DNA of 64,000 bases from Sansalvadorimonas sp965221135. GTDB taxonomy: Bacteria; Pseudomonadota; Gammaproteobacteria; Pseudomonadales; Endozoicomonadaceae. Within the stretch, counting starts at the first letter, position 1. Every line of letters begins with the position of its first letter. Below the pieces are notes generated by a model. The model ran no database searches. It was not told the origin of the DNA and worked only from the letters and a program-made list of their open reading frames with translations. The stretch lies in NCBI GenBank assembly GCA_965221135.1, contig CBDCRZ010000100.1:930001-994000 (forward strand). The letters are read 5' to 3'. Below are positions 51,896 to 62,175 of this stretch, piece by piece. Made by a program: the position numbers and the translations under genes.

Positions 51896-54301
51896 GTGCA
51901 TTATAAAAATAATACGTTCTGCGCGCTCTGGGCGCTATGCCTGCTGCTTCTTTCCGGATTAAGCCATGGTTCGGTGACTACGACCGTCAGCCGCGCTGAT
52001 TTCAGCCAGCAAATCACTGTCATAGATTACCTGACAGACCCGCGAAACACCCTTTCCTATCAGGATATTGTACAACCAGATTACCAGGCTGCGTTTTCCC
52101 GCTGGGGATCACCCCAGTTAAATCTTGAGGCCTCTAAAACAACCTGGCTACGTCTCATGGTTCGAAATATTACCGACAAAAATATCACACTGACCCTGCG
52201 CACCCACATCAATACAACCCCCTCCAAAGATGTGGAATTTTACTTTCAACAGGAAAGTGGCACCTTCCCTCCTGACGGCCGCCTCAAGGCACAACCTGAC
52301 AACCTTTTTTCCAGCCTGAAACAAACACCGTTTGATATTCCATCAGGGCAAACAGCAACTGTTTATATAAAGGTTTTCTCTCATCACCCTCCCCGACTGA
52401 GCCTTTACCTTGAAAGTGCTGAGCATAATGTCAGCAGTAATCAGACTATGTGGATGACTATAGGGTTATCCCTCGGAGCTAATATAATTCTCGTATTATT
52501 GGCACTGACATTACTTGCCAAGCATCGACTCGGGGAGTATTCGATATTAACGGGTCTGGGTATGACGATCCTGCTCTACCAGCTGACCGTCTTCGGTCTG
52601 CCGAGTCGTCTCTGGGACATGATCCCCATCCCACGATATGCCTTCTCCCACAGTATGTTGCTGTTTTGCTATGCAACGGCCTGCCAGATGGCACGAATGA
52701 TTCTCTTATCCGCAAAGGAAATCAAACCTGGTAATGCCTGTGACCGAATGCTGCTTTTCATGCTGTTTTTTGATCTTGCCGCTGGACTGTTCACTTTAAT
52801 TTTTCCAGATCAGTTTAGTGATGGGTTCCATCAGATATTTTTCAACGGCAGCGTAATCATTCTCACACTGTCTGGCATTATCAGCCTGTACAGCGGCAGC
52901 AGCTATGCGAGCTTCTGGCTCTCTCTGATTATTCCCTACACGGTCATTCAACTGACGAACAGCCTGACTGTACTGAATGTTCTTCCGTTCAACCCCCATG
53001 TCATTGAAGGCATACAACTTTTTGCCAGCTTGATTATTATTATGCTGGCTCTGGTTATGCGTACACGAGTAAAGCGCCCCCATAGAGAAGTTCAGGATCC
53101 ATCATCCATACAGAATCCAGGCTCTGAACTCCTGATCAACTGGAGCCATCTGGGTCATGAGTTACGAACGCCCATGAATGGTATTCTGGGTATGACAGAG
53201 CTTATGTCGAGCACTCAGCTTTCAAACAGACAGCAAAATTATTTACATACCATCCAATTATCCGGACAGGAGTTACTGACCCTGATTAATCAGGTGGTCG
53301 ATGTCAGCAAGATTCACAATGGAGAGCTTGCCCTGCCCTCGGAAACTTTTGACCCGGATGACCTGATCCATAACTGCATCGAACGTTATAGCTACAAATC
53401 AGACCAGTTAGGGCTCGAACTGGCTTACTGGCCGAACCCCGACATCCCTTCGGCACTGGTCGGCGACCGCTCCCGGATCGGCCGCATCCTGAACACCATA
53501 ATGTCTCATGCCCTAAACCATACCGAACAAGGTGAGATTGTGGCTTCTGTCGCCAGGGCACACCCTGAAGGGAACAAAGAAGACGACAAGCTCTGCCTTC
53601 GATTCACACTGAGAGCCACAGACAATGGTGCAGGGTATTCCAGTGCTACTCTGGATTTGCAAACCACAGATTCAAGCACCGGCGATGAAGAAACACCGTC
53701 ACAGTCGGGCCTGAGCTTTGCCCGTCAGATTGTGGAGTATCTGGGCGGCACAATAGGCTGTTCACGCACAGATGATGGCTCGGTCTACTGGGTTAACCTG
53801 GTGCTTCTTAAAGCACCAGACGCGGCAAGAGAACACCTCAGCACACATTACAGCTCTGCTGATCTCTCCATGAAACGCGCCTTAATCGTCGACGATAACG
53901 ACACCTGTCGCAATATTCTGGTACAACAGAGCCAACGCCTGGGGCTAAATGTCGAGCAGGCACGGGACGCCACAGAGGCTCTGGCCATACTGCGAACTGA
54001 ATTCAGCCTGGGCCGCCCTTTCAATATTGTTTTACTTGATCACCAGATGATCGGCATCAATGGTATGCAGCTGGCCAAGCGGATTAGTGAAGATTCAACT
54101 TTCAACGACCTTCGCATAGTTATGCTTACCGGCCTCAGCCACTTGCCAGACGACGTACTGCTTTCTCACATCCGCATCAATAAAGTGCTCACAAAGCCGG
54201 TTAGCGGCAAAAAGCTGAAGCTTATTCTGGAAGAGGAACTGGCAGGGGATACCGCAGAGAAAGGGAAAGACAAGAATCATATGGAACCGACACCCTATTA
54301 A
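51896..54301 (+). CDS. RetS-like hybrid sensor kinase (7TMR-DISM, HisKA, degenerate HATPase, one receiver)
   Basis: An 801-residue protein. Signal peptide (1-25), periplasmic 7TMR-DISMED2 domain (30-175, including TTWLRLMVRNITDKNITLTL), seven membrane helices (185-390), HisKA with His421 in SHLGHELRTPMNGI, an ATPase region, and one receiver (660-785) with Asp715 in NIVLLDHQMIGING and Lys767. The ATPase domain is degenerate: the N-box reads NTIMSHALNHT with His538 where the Mg-binding Asn is expected, and the G2 box is GLSF instead of GLGL. P. aeruginosa retS directly follows purD and has the same sensor type, but has two receivers. RetS inhibits GacS and controls T3SS against biofilm. GTG start assumed, since no suitable ATG precedes the signal peptide. 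Confidence 0.82.
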   Translation: MHYKNNTFCALWALCLLLLSGLSHGSVTTTVSRADFSQQITVIDYLTDPRNTLSYQDIVQPDYQAAFSRWGSPQLNLEASKTTWLRLMVRNITDKNITLTLRTHINTTPSKDVEFYFQQESGTFPPDGRLKAQPDNLFSSLKQTPFDIPSGQTATVYIKVFSHHPPRLSLYLESAEHNVSSNQTMWMTIGLSLGANIILVLLALTLLAKHRLGEYSILTGLGMTILLYQLTVFGLPSRLWDMIPIPRYAFSHSMLLFCYATACQMARMILLSAKEIKPGNACDRMLLFMLFFDLAAGLFTLIFPDQFSDGFHQIFFNGSVIILTLSGIISLYSGSSYASFWLSLIIPYTVIQLTNSLTVLNVLPFNPHVIEGIQLFASLIIIMLALVMRTRVKRPHREVQDPSSIQNPGSELLINWSHLGHELRTPMNGILGMTELMSSTQLSNRQQNYLHTIQLSGQELLTLINQVVDVSKIHNGELALPSETFDPDDLIHNCIERYSYKSDQLGLELAYWPNPDIPSALVGDRSRIGRILNTIMSHALNHTEQGEIVASVARAHPEGNKEDDKLCLRFTLRATDNGAGYSSATLDLQTTDSSTGDEETPSQSGLSFARQIVEYLGGTIGCSRTDDGSVYWVNLVLLKAPDAAREHLSTHYSSADLSMKRALIVDDNDTCRNILVQQSQRLGLNVEQARDATEALAILRTEFSLGRPFNIVLLDHQMIGINGMQLAKRISEDSTFNDLRIVMLTGLSHLPDDVLLSHIRINKVLTKPVSGKKLKLILEEELAGDTAEKGKDKNHMEPTPY

Positions 54302-54314
54302 GATAAGGTGTCGG
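54287..54314. terminator. Hairpin between the convergent RetS-like and hemE genes
   Basis: CCGACACC / GGTGTCGG, a perfect 8-bp stem whose 12-base loop contains the kinase stop codon, followed by GTTTAACGG. No real T-run; a weak terminator at best. Confidence 0.4.
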
Positions 54315-54345
54315 GTTTAACGGCTCAATCTACGCTCAGTTGCCT

Positions 54346-55401
54346 TTAACGGCGTGAAAACTCATGCACCGCGTCAATCATCGCTTTAGGACGATCTGGG
54401 TCAACAAACTGGTGAATACCATGACCCAGGTTGAACACATGACCAGTACCCGAACCGAAGGCCGTTAGAATCCGCTGTACCTCTTCACGAATTCGTTCAG
54501 GGCTGGCATAAAGCACTGAAGGATCCATATTACCCTGCAGGGCCACCTTATCGCCGACACGGGCACGGGCAGAGGCCATATCCGTTGTCCAGTCGAGACC
54601 CAGAGCATCAGCGCCAGTCTCGGCCATAGCTTCCAGCCAGGTGCCACCATTCTTGGTAAACAGAATCACTGGCACCTTGCGACCATCATGTTCACGGATC
54701 AGACCGCTGACAATACGCTCCATATACTTGAGTGAGAACTCAAGATACTCACGACCACCAAGTACACCACCCCAGGTATCAAAAATCTGAACAGCCTGCG
54801 CACCTGCACGAATCTGGGCATTCAAATAATCAGTGACGGAATCCGCCAGACGAGCCAGCAGTTCGTGCAGAACCTCAGGCTGGGCAAACATCATACCTTT
54901 GATATGACGGAAGTCTTTAGTGCTGCCACCTTCAACCATATAAGTTGCCAGAGTCCAGGGGCTGCCAGAGAAACCAATCAGGGGCACGCGACCATTCAGC
55001 TCGCGACGAATAACGCTCACGGCATTCATCACGTAACCGAGCTCATCATCCATTTTAGGCTGAATCAAGGCATCAACGTCTGCCGCACTGCGTACGGTCT
55101 TACGGAATTTAGGGCCTTCGCCTGTTTCGAAATACAGACCCAAACCCATTGCATCAGGAATAGTCAGAATATCGGAGAAAAGAATGGCTGCATCCAGCTC
55201 GTAACGCTCAAGAGGCTGAAGAGTCACTTCACAGGCAAACTCTGCATTTTTGCAAAGGCTTAAAAAGTCACCAGCTTTGGCACGGCTTGCGCGGTATTCT
55301 GGGAGGTAGCGACCTGCCTGTCGCATCATCCAAACGGGGGTATAATCAACAGGCTCCTTCAAAAGAGCTCTAAGAAAAGTATCATTCCTGAGTTCAGTCA
55401 C
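54346..55401 (-). CDS. hemE: Uroporphyrinogen decarboxylase
   Basis: A 351-residue haem-pathway enzyme converting uroporphyrinogen III to coproporphyrinogen III. The signature PVWMMRQAGRYLPEYRASRA and the GFSGSPWTLATYMVEGG segment are present, with LFTKNGGTWLEAMAETGADA and VFNLGHGIHQFVDPDRPKAM toward the end. Start is GTG at 55401, with GGGAG six bases upstream, and matches the E. coli start (MTELKND...). Confidence 0.97.
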   Translation of the reverse strand: MTELRNDTFLRALLKEPVDYTPVWMMRQAGRYLPEYRASRAKAGDFLSLCKNAEFACEVTLQPLERYELDAAILFSDILTIPDAMGLGLYFETGEGPKFRKTVRSAADVDALIQPKMDDELGYVMNAVSVIRRELNGRVPLIGFSGSPWTLATYMVEGGSTKDFRHIKGMMFAQPEVLHELLARLADSVTDYLNAQIRAGAQAVQIFDTWGGVLGGREYLEFSLKYMERIVSGLIREHDGRKVPVILFTKNGGTWLEAMAETGADALGLDWTTDMASARARVGDKVALQGNMDPSVLYASPERIREEVQRILTAFGSGTGHVFNLGHGIHQFVDPDRPKAMIDAVHEFSRR

Positions 55402-55756
55402 TTTTTACTCCCAGATCAATCAATCCGCCGACTGTAACGCATTACGGAATCCACTTACACTGAAAGATGGCCAAAATCCCCCGTTAATCTTGCTCTTTAA
55501 GCGGCAGTGCACATTTCAAACAGCGCATTCAACAAAATTGGAATTTATAGCCTGGTGGTAAGTACCAACAGTTTGTTTTGACCAACATCAAAGCGGCAAA
55601 GCCGCGAGCAGGTACTATCTTCTTATCTACCTGCATAGAACATACCCTGATCAGCACACCACCTGATCAAAGGGAGCACTCTATTTTCTGCGATACGAGT
55701 CCGGCTATACACGCTGATAATCTCGTGCCTCACCAAACACCGAATGATTGAAGATA
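55402..55756. other. Divergent intergenic region hemE/ridA
   Basis: 355 bases between divergent starts. It contains short G/C palindromes (for example GCGGCAAAGCCGC near 55593) but no supported gene or clear promoter. In the Pseudomonas order, hemE directly follows gltD in this place. Confidence 0.5.
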
Positions 55757-56131
55757 ATGGAAAAAGTCATCGAAACTTCTGATGCGCCTGCGGCTATCGG
55801 ACCTTACTCTCAAGCCATGCAGTTCAATGGCATGATCATCACCTCTGGTCAGCTACCTATTAACCCTGAAACGGGTGATATGCCAGAAGACACCAAGGAA
55901 CAGGCTCGCCAGTGCCTGGAAAACGTGAAAGCCGTTCTGGAAGCTGCTGGCTCGAGCATGAGCAAAGTTCGCAAGACTATGGTCTTCGTAAAAGATATGA
56001 ACGATTTCAGCGACATTAACGAAATATATAAACAGTACTTCACCCTACCCTTCCCGGCTCGCAGCTGTGTAGAAGTTGCACGCCTGCCAAAGGATGCCAA
56101 GGTTGAAATAGAGGTTATCGCCAGCGTTTAA
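55757..56131 (+). CDS. ridA: RidA family enamine/imine deaminase
   Basis: A 124-residue YjgF/YER057c/UK114 protein that hydrolyses reactive enamines such as 2-aminoacrylate. DAPAAIGPYSQAMQFNGMII, SGQLPINPETGDMPED and PARSCVEVARLPKDAKVEIE (with the carboxylate-binding Arg in ARSCVEV) are diagnostic. The start at ATG 55757 gives the normal N-terminus; a TTG nine bases earlier is also in frame. It sits between hemE and gltD on the opposite strand. Confidence 0.95.
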   Translation: MEKVIETSDAPAAIGPYSQAMQFNGMIITSGQLPINPETGDMPEDTKEQARQCLENVKAVLEAAGSSMSKVRKTMVFVKDMNDFSDINEIYKQYFTLPFPARSCVEVARLPKDAKVEIEVIASV

Positions 56132-56158
56132 TCCCGTAGATCAGCTGATCTCAACCAT

Positions 56159-56188
56159 AAAAAAGGAGAGCCGAAGCTCTCCTTTTTT
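56159..56188. terminator. Bidirectional terminator between ridA and gltD
   Basis: AAAAAAGGAGAGC / GCTCTCCTTTTTT, a 13-bp perfect stem including A and T runs, with loop CGAA. It works as an intrinsic terminator for both convergent genes. Confidence 0.93.
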
Positions 56189-56211
56189 ATACTGCTCAGA
56201 AAAATTCTGTA

Positions 56212-57630
56212 TCAAACATCCAGATAGTCCAGAATACCTTCTGCTGCCTGACGACCCTCCCAAACAGCGGTTACCACAAGGTCAGAGCCTCGCACCATAT
56301 CGCCACCGGCAAAGATCTTCGGGTTGGTAGTCTGGAAAGCGAACTCTGCTTTCTCAGGCGCTACCACACGACCCCAGTCATCGGTTTTCACATCACAACC
56401 CGTGAACCAGTCTGCGGGGCTTGGCTGGAAACCAAACGCCACCAGAACGGCATCAGCAGGCAGAACCTCTTCGCTGCCCTCTACAGGCTGTGGGCGACGA
56501 CGGCCATTCTCGTCAGGCTCACCCAGTTCCGTAGTAATAACCTTTACGCCTTCGACCTTGCCGTCTCCGACAATTTCAACCGGCTGACGGTTAAACAGGA
56601 ACTGTACGCCTTCTTCTTTCGCGTTCTGCACTTCACGACGTGAGCCAGGCATATTCGCCTCATCGCGACGGTAAGCACATTGCACAGACCTGGCGCTCTG
56701 ACGAATAGAAGTACGGTTACAATCCATGGCAGTATCACCACCACCCAGTACAACCACCTTTTTGCCCTTCATACCAATGAAGTCTTCTGGTGCTTTTTCA
56801 AAGCCCAGATTACGATTCACATTGGAAACCAGGAAAGGCAGAGCGTCGTATACACCCGGAAGCTCTTCACCTGGGAAGCCGCCTTTCATGTACTTGTAGG
56901 TACCCATGCCCATGAAGACAGCGTCATAGTCAGCCAGCAGTTCATCAATGGTGATATCAGAACCTACATTGGTCTCCAGACGGAATTCGATACCCATATC
57001 GGTAAAGATTTCCCGACGCTGGGACATCACGTTCTTTTCCAGCTTGAACTCGGGAATACCAAAGGTCAGCAGGCCGCCAATCTCAGGATTCTTGTCGAAA
57101 ACAACCGGCTTAACACCGTTACGGATCAGAACGTCTGCACAAGCCAGACCCGCAGGGCCTGCACCGATAACAGCCACTTTCTTCTCAGTCCAGACAACGT
57201 TGGACATATCCGGGCGCCAGCCCATGGAGAAGGCCGTATCAGTAATATACTTTTCAGTAGCACCGATGGTCACAGCACCAAAACCGTCATTCAGGGTGCA
57301 AGCCCCTTCACAGAGACGATCCTGCGGACATACACGCCCACACACTTCTGGCAGGGAGTTAGTCTGATGAGACAGCTCAGCGGCTTTGAACAGCTGACCT
57401 TCACTTACCAGCTTCAGCCAGTCAGGAATGTAGTTATGAACCGGGCACTTCCACTCACAGTAAGGGTTGCCGCACTCCAGACAACGGTGTGCCTGCTGCT
57501 TGACTTCCGGCTCACTGTAAGGCTCGTAGATTTCGATGAACTCTTTTTTACGAGCCTGAATTTTCTTCTTGGTCGGATCCAGTCGGTCGACCTGCACGAA
57601 CTGGAAATCGTTATTTAATCTTTCAGCCAT
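56212..57630 (-). CDS. gltD: Glutamate synthase (NADPH) small subunit
   Basis: A 472-residue FAD and Fe-S flavoprotein that passes electrons from NADPH to GltB. The N-terminal cysteine clusters (HRCLECGNPYCEWKCPVHNY and CGRVCPQDRLCEGACT) bind [4Fe-4S]; VAVIGAGPAGLACADVLIR and VVVLGGGDTAMDCNRTSIRQ are the FAD and NADPH Rossmann motifs. The ATG at 57630 with GAGG upstream is preferred over the GTG six bases earlier. Directly downstream of gltB (84-base gap). Confidence 0.96.
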   Translation of the reverse strand: MAERLNNDFQFVQVDRLDPTKKKIQARKKEFIEIYEPYSEPEVKQQAHRCLECGNPYCEWKCPVHNYIPDWLKLVSEGQLFKAAELSHQTNSLPEVCGRVCPQDRLCEGACTLNDGFGAVTIGATEKYITDTAFSMGWRPDMSNVVWTEKKVAVIGAGPAGLACADVLIRNGVKPVVFDKNPEIGGLLTFGIPEFKLEKNVMSQRREIFTDMGIEFRLETNVGSDITIDELLADYDAVFMGMGTYKYMKGGFPGEELPGVYDALPFLVSNVNRNLGFEKAPEDFIGMKGKKVVVLGGGDTAMDCNRTSIRQSARSVQCAYRRDEANMPGSRREVQNAKEEGVQFLFNRQPVEIVGDGKVEGVKVITTELGEPDENGRRRPQPVEGSEEVLPADAVLVAFGFQPSPADWFTGCDVKTDDWGRVVAPEKAEFAFQTTNPKIFAGGDMVRGSDLVVTAVWEGRQAAEGILDYLDV

Positions 57631-57714
57631 ACACACCTCATCAATTCTGTGACCTCAGCTGCCAGTGCACACGGTATGCACCAGCAGCCTGCGACGTTTA
57701 TAACGGCGAACGAC

Positions 57715-60700
57715 TTATTCAGGCCGTCCTCTGGTGCTGGCCAGAAGGTTATCCAGGCTGGCAGCCTTAGGCTTCACCAGCCAGAACCGACCGATATAGT
57801 CTTCGAAGTCCTCCAGAATTGTCGCGCCCCACTTGCTGCCGGTTTCTTGAACAAACTCTTCAATGATCGCCTGCAGGTGAGTCCGATGATCTTCCATGTT
57901 CTCGGTATCAATACGATGGATATCAACCAGTTCATGGTTGTAACAATCCACAAAGTTGCGCTCCATATCGAGCACATAAGCAAAGCCACCGGTCATACCG
58001 GCACCGAAGTTGCCACCGGTTTCGCCCAGTACAGTCACCAGACCGCCGGTCATGTATTCGCAGCAGTGATCGCCTGCGCCTTCCACAACCACATGAGCAC
58101 CGGAGTTACGTACACCCAGTCGTTCACCGGCACGGCCCGCGGCAAACAATTTACCGCCAGTTGCGCCGTAGAGGCAGGTGTTACCTATAATAGAGGTGTC
58201 CTGGCTGTCAAACTCACTGCCAGCCGGTGGACGTATAACAAGCTTACCGCCAGCCATACCTTTACCTATGTAGTCGTTCGCATCACCTTCAAGAGTGATA
58301 TTGAGACCACCAGCGTTCCAGACACCCAGACTCTGACCGGCACTGCCCTTCAGGTTAACCGTAACAGGTATATCAGCCATGCCCTGGTTACCGTAACGTT
58401 GAGCAATCTCACCAGAAATACGGGCACCGATGGAACGGTCACAGTTACCGATTTCGAAGTCGAAGGTTCCGCCGGATCTGGCTTCGATCGCAGGCAGCAT
58501 TTCAGCGACCATACGCTCAGCCATTTCACCCTTATCAAACGGAGGGTTACGATCCACTTCGCAGACATTCGGTTTGTCAGCCGGAATCAGAGCATTGTTC
58601 AGAACAGGAGACAGATCAAGATTTGCCTGACGTGATGTCAGACCTTCTGTCTTAGGCTTCAGCAGTTCAGTACGGCCAATCAGCTCGTCCAGGCTTCTGT
58701 AACCCAGCCTTGCCAGCCATTCCCGTACTTCTTCCGCCAGGAAGCTAAAGAAGTTGGTCACCATATCCACTGTGCCGATGAAGTGCTCATCACGCAGGTG
58801 TTTATCCTGAGTGGCAACACCTGTCGCACAGTTATTCAGGTGACAAATACGCAGGAACTTACACCCCATGGCGACCATTGGCGTGGTACCAAAGCCAAAG
58901 CTTTCAGCACCCAGCAGAGCCGCCTTGATAACATCAAGACCAGTCTTCAAACCACCATCGGTTTGCAGACGGACTTTGCCACGCAGGTCGTTGGAGCGCA
59001 GAGCCTGCTGAGTTTCCGCCAGACCTAACTCCCATGGAGAACCAGCATGGCGAATAGATGTCAGAGGACTTGCAGCTGTACCACCGTCATAACCAGATAC
59101 AGTAATCAGGTCAGCATAAGCCTTGGCAACACCCGCCGCGATAGTACCCACACCCGGCTCGGAAACCAGCTTCACAGAAACCAGCGCCTTCGGGTTAACC
59201 TGCTTCAAGTCGAAGATCAGCTGAGCCAGATCTTCAATGGAGTAAATATCATGGTGCGGAGGTGGTGAAATCAGAGTCACACCAGGTACGGAGAAACGCA
59301 GACGGGCAATCAGGTCATTAACCTTACCACCTGGCAACTGGCCACCCTCACCGGGCTTGGCACCCTGAGCGACTTTGATCTGCAGCACATCGGCATTCAC
59401 AAGATAGTGTGGAGTCACACCAAAACGGCCGGATGCAATCTGCTTGATCTTGGAAACCTTGTCGGTACCAAAACGGGAAGGATCTTCACCACCCTCACCA
59501 GAGTTGGAACGACCACCCAGACGGTTCATCGCCTGCGCCAGTGCTTCGTGAGCTTCAGGTGACAATGCACCCAGACTCATAGCCGCAGAGTCAAAGCGAC
59601 GAACGATGGCAGAAACAGGCTCTACCTGATCCAGAGGAATCGCTTCACGATCACTGTCCAGTTCGAACAGGTCACGAATAACCGCTACCGGACGCTCGTT
59701 AACCAGTGTCGCGTAATCGCGCCAGGCACTGTAGTCGCCATTCTTCACGGCTTTCTGCAGAGTCTGCACAACATCCGGGTTGAAAGCATGGTATTCACTG
59801 TCGTGTACAAACTTCAGGAAACCGCCTTGCTGAATAGGCTTACGCTTACGGCCTGCTTCCTGAGCCAGCATGATCTGGTCTTCATGGAAGTCACTGAAAC
59901 GTGCACCTTCGATGCGGCTGTTCACACCCTTAAAGCAGATATCCACAACCTTCTTACTCATACCGATAGCTTCAAAAAGCTGGGCACCACGATAAGAAGC
60001 GATGGTGGAAATACCCATCTTGGACATAATCTTAAGCAGGCCCTTATCAATACCCTTACGGTAAGACTTGAAGGCCATCAGGGTGTCAGCAATTAAATCG
60101 CCGCCCTTAATCATATCCCGAATGACTTCGTAGGAAAGCCATGGGTAAACCGCTGTCGCACCAAAGCCCAGCAGTACAGCAAATTGATGGGAATCACGGG
60201 CTGTTCCGGTTTCAACCAGCAGGTTGGCATCGGAACGCAGACCTTTTGCAATCAAACGGTGATGGATCGCACCGGTCGCAAAGGCTGCATGAATAAGCAG
60301 ATGATCAGGGTTCTGTGCGCGGTCCGTTAGATGCAGAACCACTTTACCGTCGCGCACACATTGCTCTGCACGGTCACACAGGCCATTGACAGCCTGCTCA
60401 AGTGTCATGTCATCGGAGTATCCGAGATCCAGCTTCTGAACCGTCAGATCCTTATGACTGTGATCACCGTTTACCAGATTCAGGAACTTGGTGGTGGACA
60501 GCACAGGCGACTTCAGTATCACACGACGAGCGTGATCAGGCGTCTCCTGGAACATGTTCTGTTCACGGCCAAGGCAGGTCTCCAGAGACATCACTACAGC
60601 TTCACGCAGAGGGTCAATCGGTGGATTGGTTACCTGGGCAAACTGCTGACGGAAGTAGTCGGTAACCGGGCGAACACGCTGGGAGAGCACGGCCATAGGT

Positions 60701-62175
60701 GTATCATCACCCATGGAGCCCACAGCTTCCTGGCCATTTTCAGCCAGAGGGCGCAGCACCTGATTGCGCTCTTCAAAAGAGACCTGGAAACGCTTCTGCT
60801 GTGACAGCAGAGCATCAGCATCCAGAGCATCAACCTTGTGATCAACTTCTACAAACCGTGACTGGATACGGCAGGCGTACTGCTTCAGCCACTTTTTGTA
60901 AGGCTGACGGTTCTTCAGCTGCTGATCGATATCATTAGCCTGGAAGAATTCACCGGTTTCTGTGTCGATGGCCAGTACCTGACCAGGCCCAACACGGCCT
61001 TTGGCAACAACATCTTCCGGTTTGTAATCGTATACACCGACTTCAGACGCTACTGTGAGCAGACCATCTTTAGTCTTCACCCAGCGTGATGGACGCAGGC
61101 CGTTACGGTCAAGTGCACACACAGCATAGCGACCATCGGAAATAACCAGACCGGCCGGGCCATCCCATGGCTCCATATGCATGGAGTTGTACTCGTAGAA
61201 CGCCCGCAGATTCGGATCCATGGTATCCACATTCTGCCAGGCAGGGGGAACCAGCATCCGGACGGCACGGTAGAGATCAACGCCACCAGTGACCAGAATC
61301 TCCAGCATATTATCCAGAGACGAGGAGTCAGAACCGACACGGTTCACCAGAGGACGAATCTCACCCAGGTTAGGCAGAAGTTCAGACTGGAACTTGTGAG
61401 CACGAGCCTCAGACCAGTTACGGTTACCCATAATGGTGTTGATTTCACCATTGTGGGCCATCATGCGGAACGGCTGGGCCAGTGGCCAGCGGGGCATGGT
61501 GTTGGTCGAGAAACGTTGATGGAATACGGTAATGGCTGTTTCGAAGCGACTGTCTCCCAGATCCGGGAAAAAGCTCGCAAGATCCGCAGGCATCATCAAA
61601 CCCTTGTAGGTGATGACCCGGCTGGACAGGGAACAGATATAAAAGTCTTCATCCTCGGCCAGCTTTTGGCTGGTCTTACGATGAGACATAAACAGGGCGG
61701 CTTCAAGCTGATGACGATCCTGCTCTTTGGCTGGCTCAACAAACACCTGTTCGATACGTGGCAGCTGCTCAAGGGCAATAGGGCCCAGGCACTCTTCATT
61801 GATCGGGACTTCACGCCAGCCGATTACGCTGACACCCTGGTTTTTCAGCTCGTCTTCAAAAGCAGTACGACTGTCACTGGCTTTACGCTCATCCTGACTC
61901 AGGAAGACCATACCAATGGCATAAAGCTCAGGCAGTGCCTGATTAAAGGTTTCCTGTGCAATTGCACGGAAGAAGGAATCGGGAAGCTGGACAAGGAGTC
62001 CACAACCGTCACCTGTACGACCATCGGCAGCAATGCCGCCACGGTGGGTCATACATGTCAGGGCTTCAATTGCTTTACTCAGCAGGTCATGACTCTTCCT
62101 GCCTTCGGTGTGGGCAATGAGTCCAAAGCCACAATTGTCCCTGAACTCACCGGGATGATACAAACCTGAACTCAT
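57715..62175 (-). CDS. gltB: Glutamate synthase (NADPH) large subunit
   Basis: A 1486-residue enzyme that makes two glutamates from glutamine and 2-oxoglutarate. The N-terminal class II amidotransferase starts after a short propeptide: GLYHPGEFRDNCGFGLIAHT, where Cys in DNCGFG becomes the nucleophile after cleavage. The FMN/synthase barrel (SGYDGGTAASPLTSIRHAGS) and the 3Fe-4S cysteines (GCKFLRICHLNNCATGVAT) are intact, and the C-terminal GXGXG beta-helix follows. Start at 62175 (MSSGLYHPGEF) fits Pseudomonas GltB and has GAGAG upstream; an ATG at 62196 is also in frame. Confidence 0.97.
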   Translation of the reverse strand: MSSGLYHPGEFRDNCGFGLIAHTEGRKSHDLLSKAIEALTCMTHRGGIAADGRTGDGCGLLVQLPDSFFRAIAQETFNQALPELYAIGMVFLSQDERKASDSRTAFEDELKNQGVSVIGWREVPINEECLGPIALEQLPRIEQVFVEPAKEQDRHQLEAALFMSHRKTSQKLAEDEDFYICSLSSRVITYKGLMMPADLASFFPDLGDSRFETAITVFHQRFSTNTMPRWPLAQPFRMMAHNGEINTIMGNRNWSEARAHKFQSELLPNLGEIRPLVNRVGSDSSSLDNMLEILVTGGVDLYRAVRMLVPPAWQNVDTMDPNLRAFYEYNSMHMEPWDGPAGLVISDGRYAVCALDRNGLRPSRWVKTKDGLLTVASEVGVYDYKPEDVVAKGRVGPGQVLAIDTETGEFFQANDIDQQLKNRQPYKKWLKQYACRIQSRFVEVDHKVDALDADALLSQQKRFQVSFEERNQVLRPLAENGQEAVGSMGDDTPMAVLSQRVRPVTDYFRQQFAQVTNPPIDPLREAVVMSLETCLGREQNMFQETPDHARRVILKSPVLSTTKFLNLVNGDHSHKDLTVQKLDLGYSDDMTLEQAVNGLCDRAEQCVRDGKVVLHLTDRAQNPDHLLIHAAFATGAIHHRLIAKGLRSDANLLVETGTARDSHQFAVLLGFGATAVYPWLSYEVIRDMIKGGDLIADTLMAFKSYRKGIDKGLLKIMSKMGISTIASYRGAQLFEAIGMSKKVVDICFKGVNSRIEGARFSDFHEDQIMLAQEAGRKRKPIQQGGFLKFVHDSEYHAFNPDVVQTLQKAVKNGDYSAWRDYATLVNERPVAVIRDLFELDSDREAIPLDQVEPVSAIVRRFDSAAMSLGALSPEAHEALAQAMNRLGGRSNSGEGGEDPSRFGTDKVSKIKQIASGRFGVTPHYLVNADVLQIKVAQGAKPGEGGQLPGGKVNDLIARLRFSVPGVTLISPPPHHDIYSIEDLAQLIFDLKQVNPKALVSVKLVSEPGVGTIAAGVAKAYADLITVSGYDGGTAASPLTSIRHAGSPWELGLAETQQALRSNDLRGKVRLQTDGGLKTGLDVIKAALLGAESFGFGTTPMVAMGCKFLRICHLNNCATGVATQDKHLRDEHFIGTVDMVTNFFSFLAEEVREWLARLGYRSLDELIGRTELLKPKTEGLTSRQANLDLSPVLNNALIPADKPNVCEVDRNPPFDKGEMAERMVAEMLPAIEARSGGTFDFEIGNCDRSIGARISGEIAQRYGNQGMADIPVTVNLKGSAGQSLGVWNAGGLNITLEGDANDYIGKGMAGGKLVIRPPAGSEFDSQDTSIIGNTCLYGATGGKLFAAGRAGERLGVRNSGAHVVVEGAGDHCCEYMTGGLVTVLGETGGNFGAGMTGGFAYVLDMERNFVDCYNHELVDIHRIDTENMEDHRTHLQAIIEEFVQETGSKWGATILEDFEDYIGRFWLVKPKAASLDNLLASTRGRPE

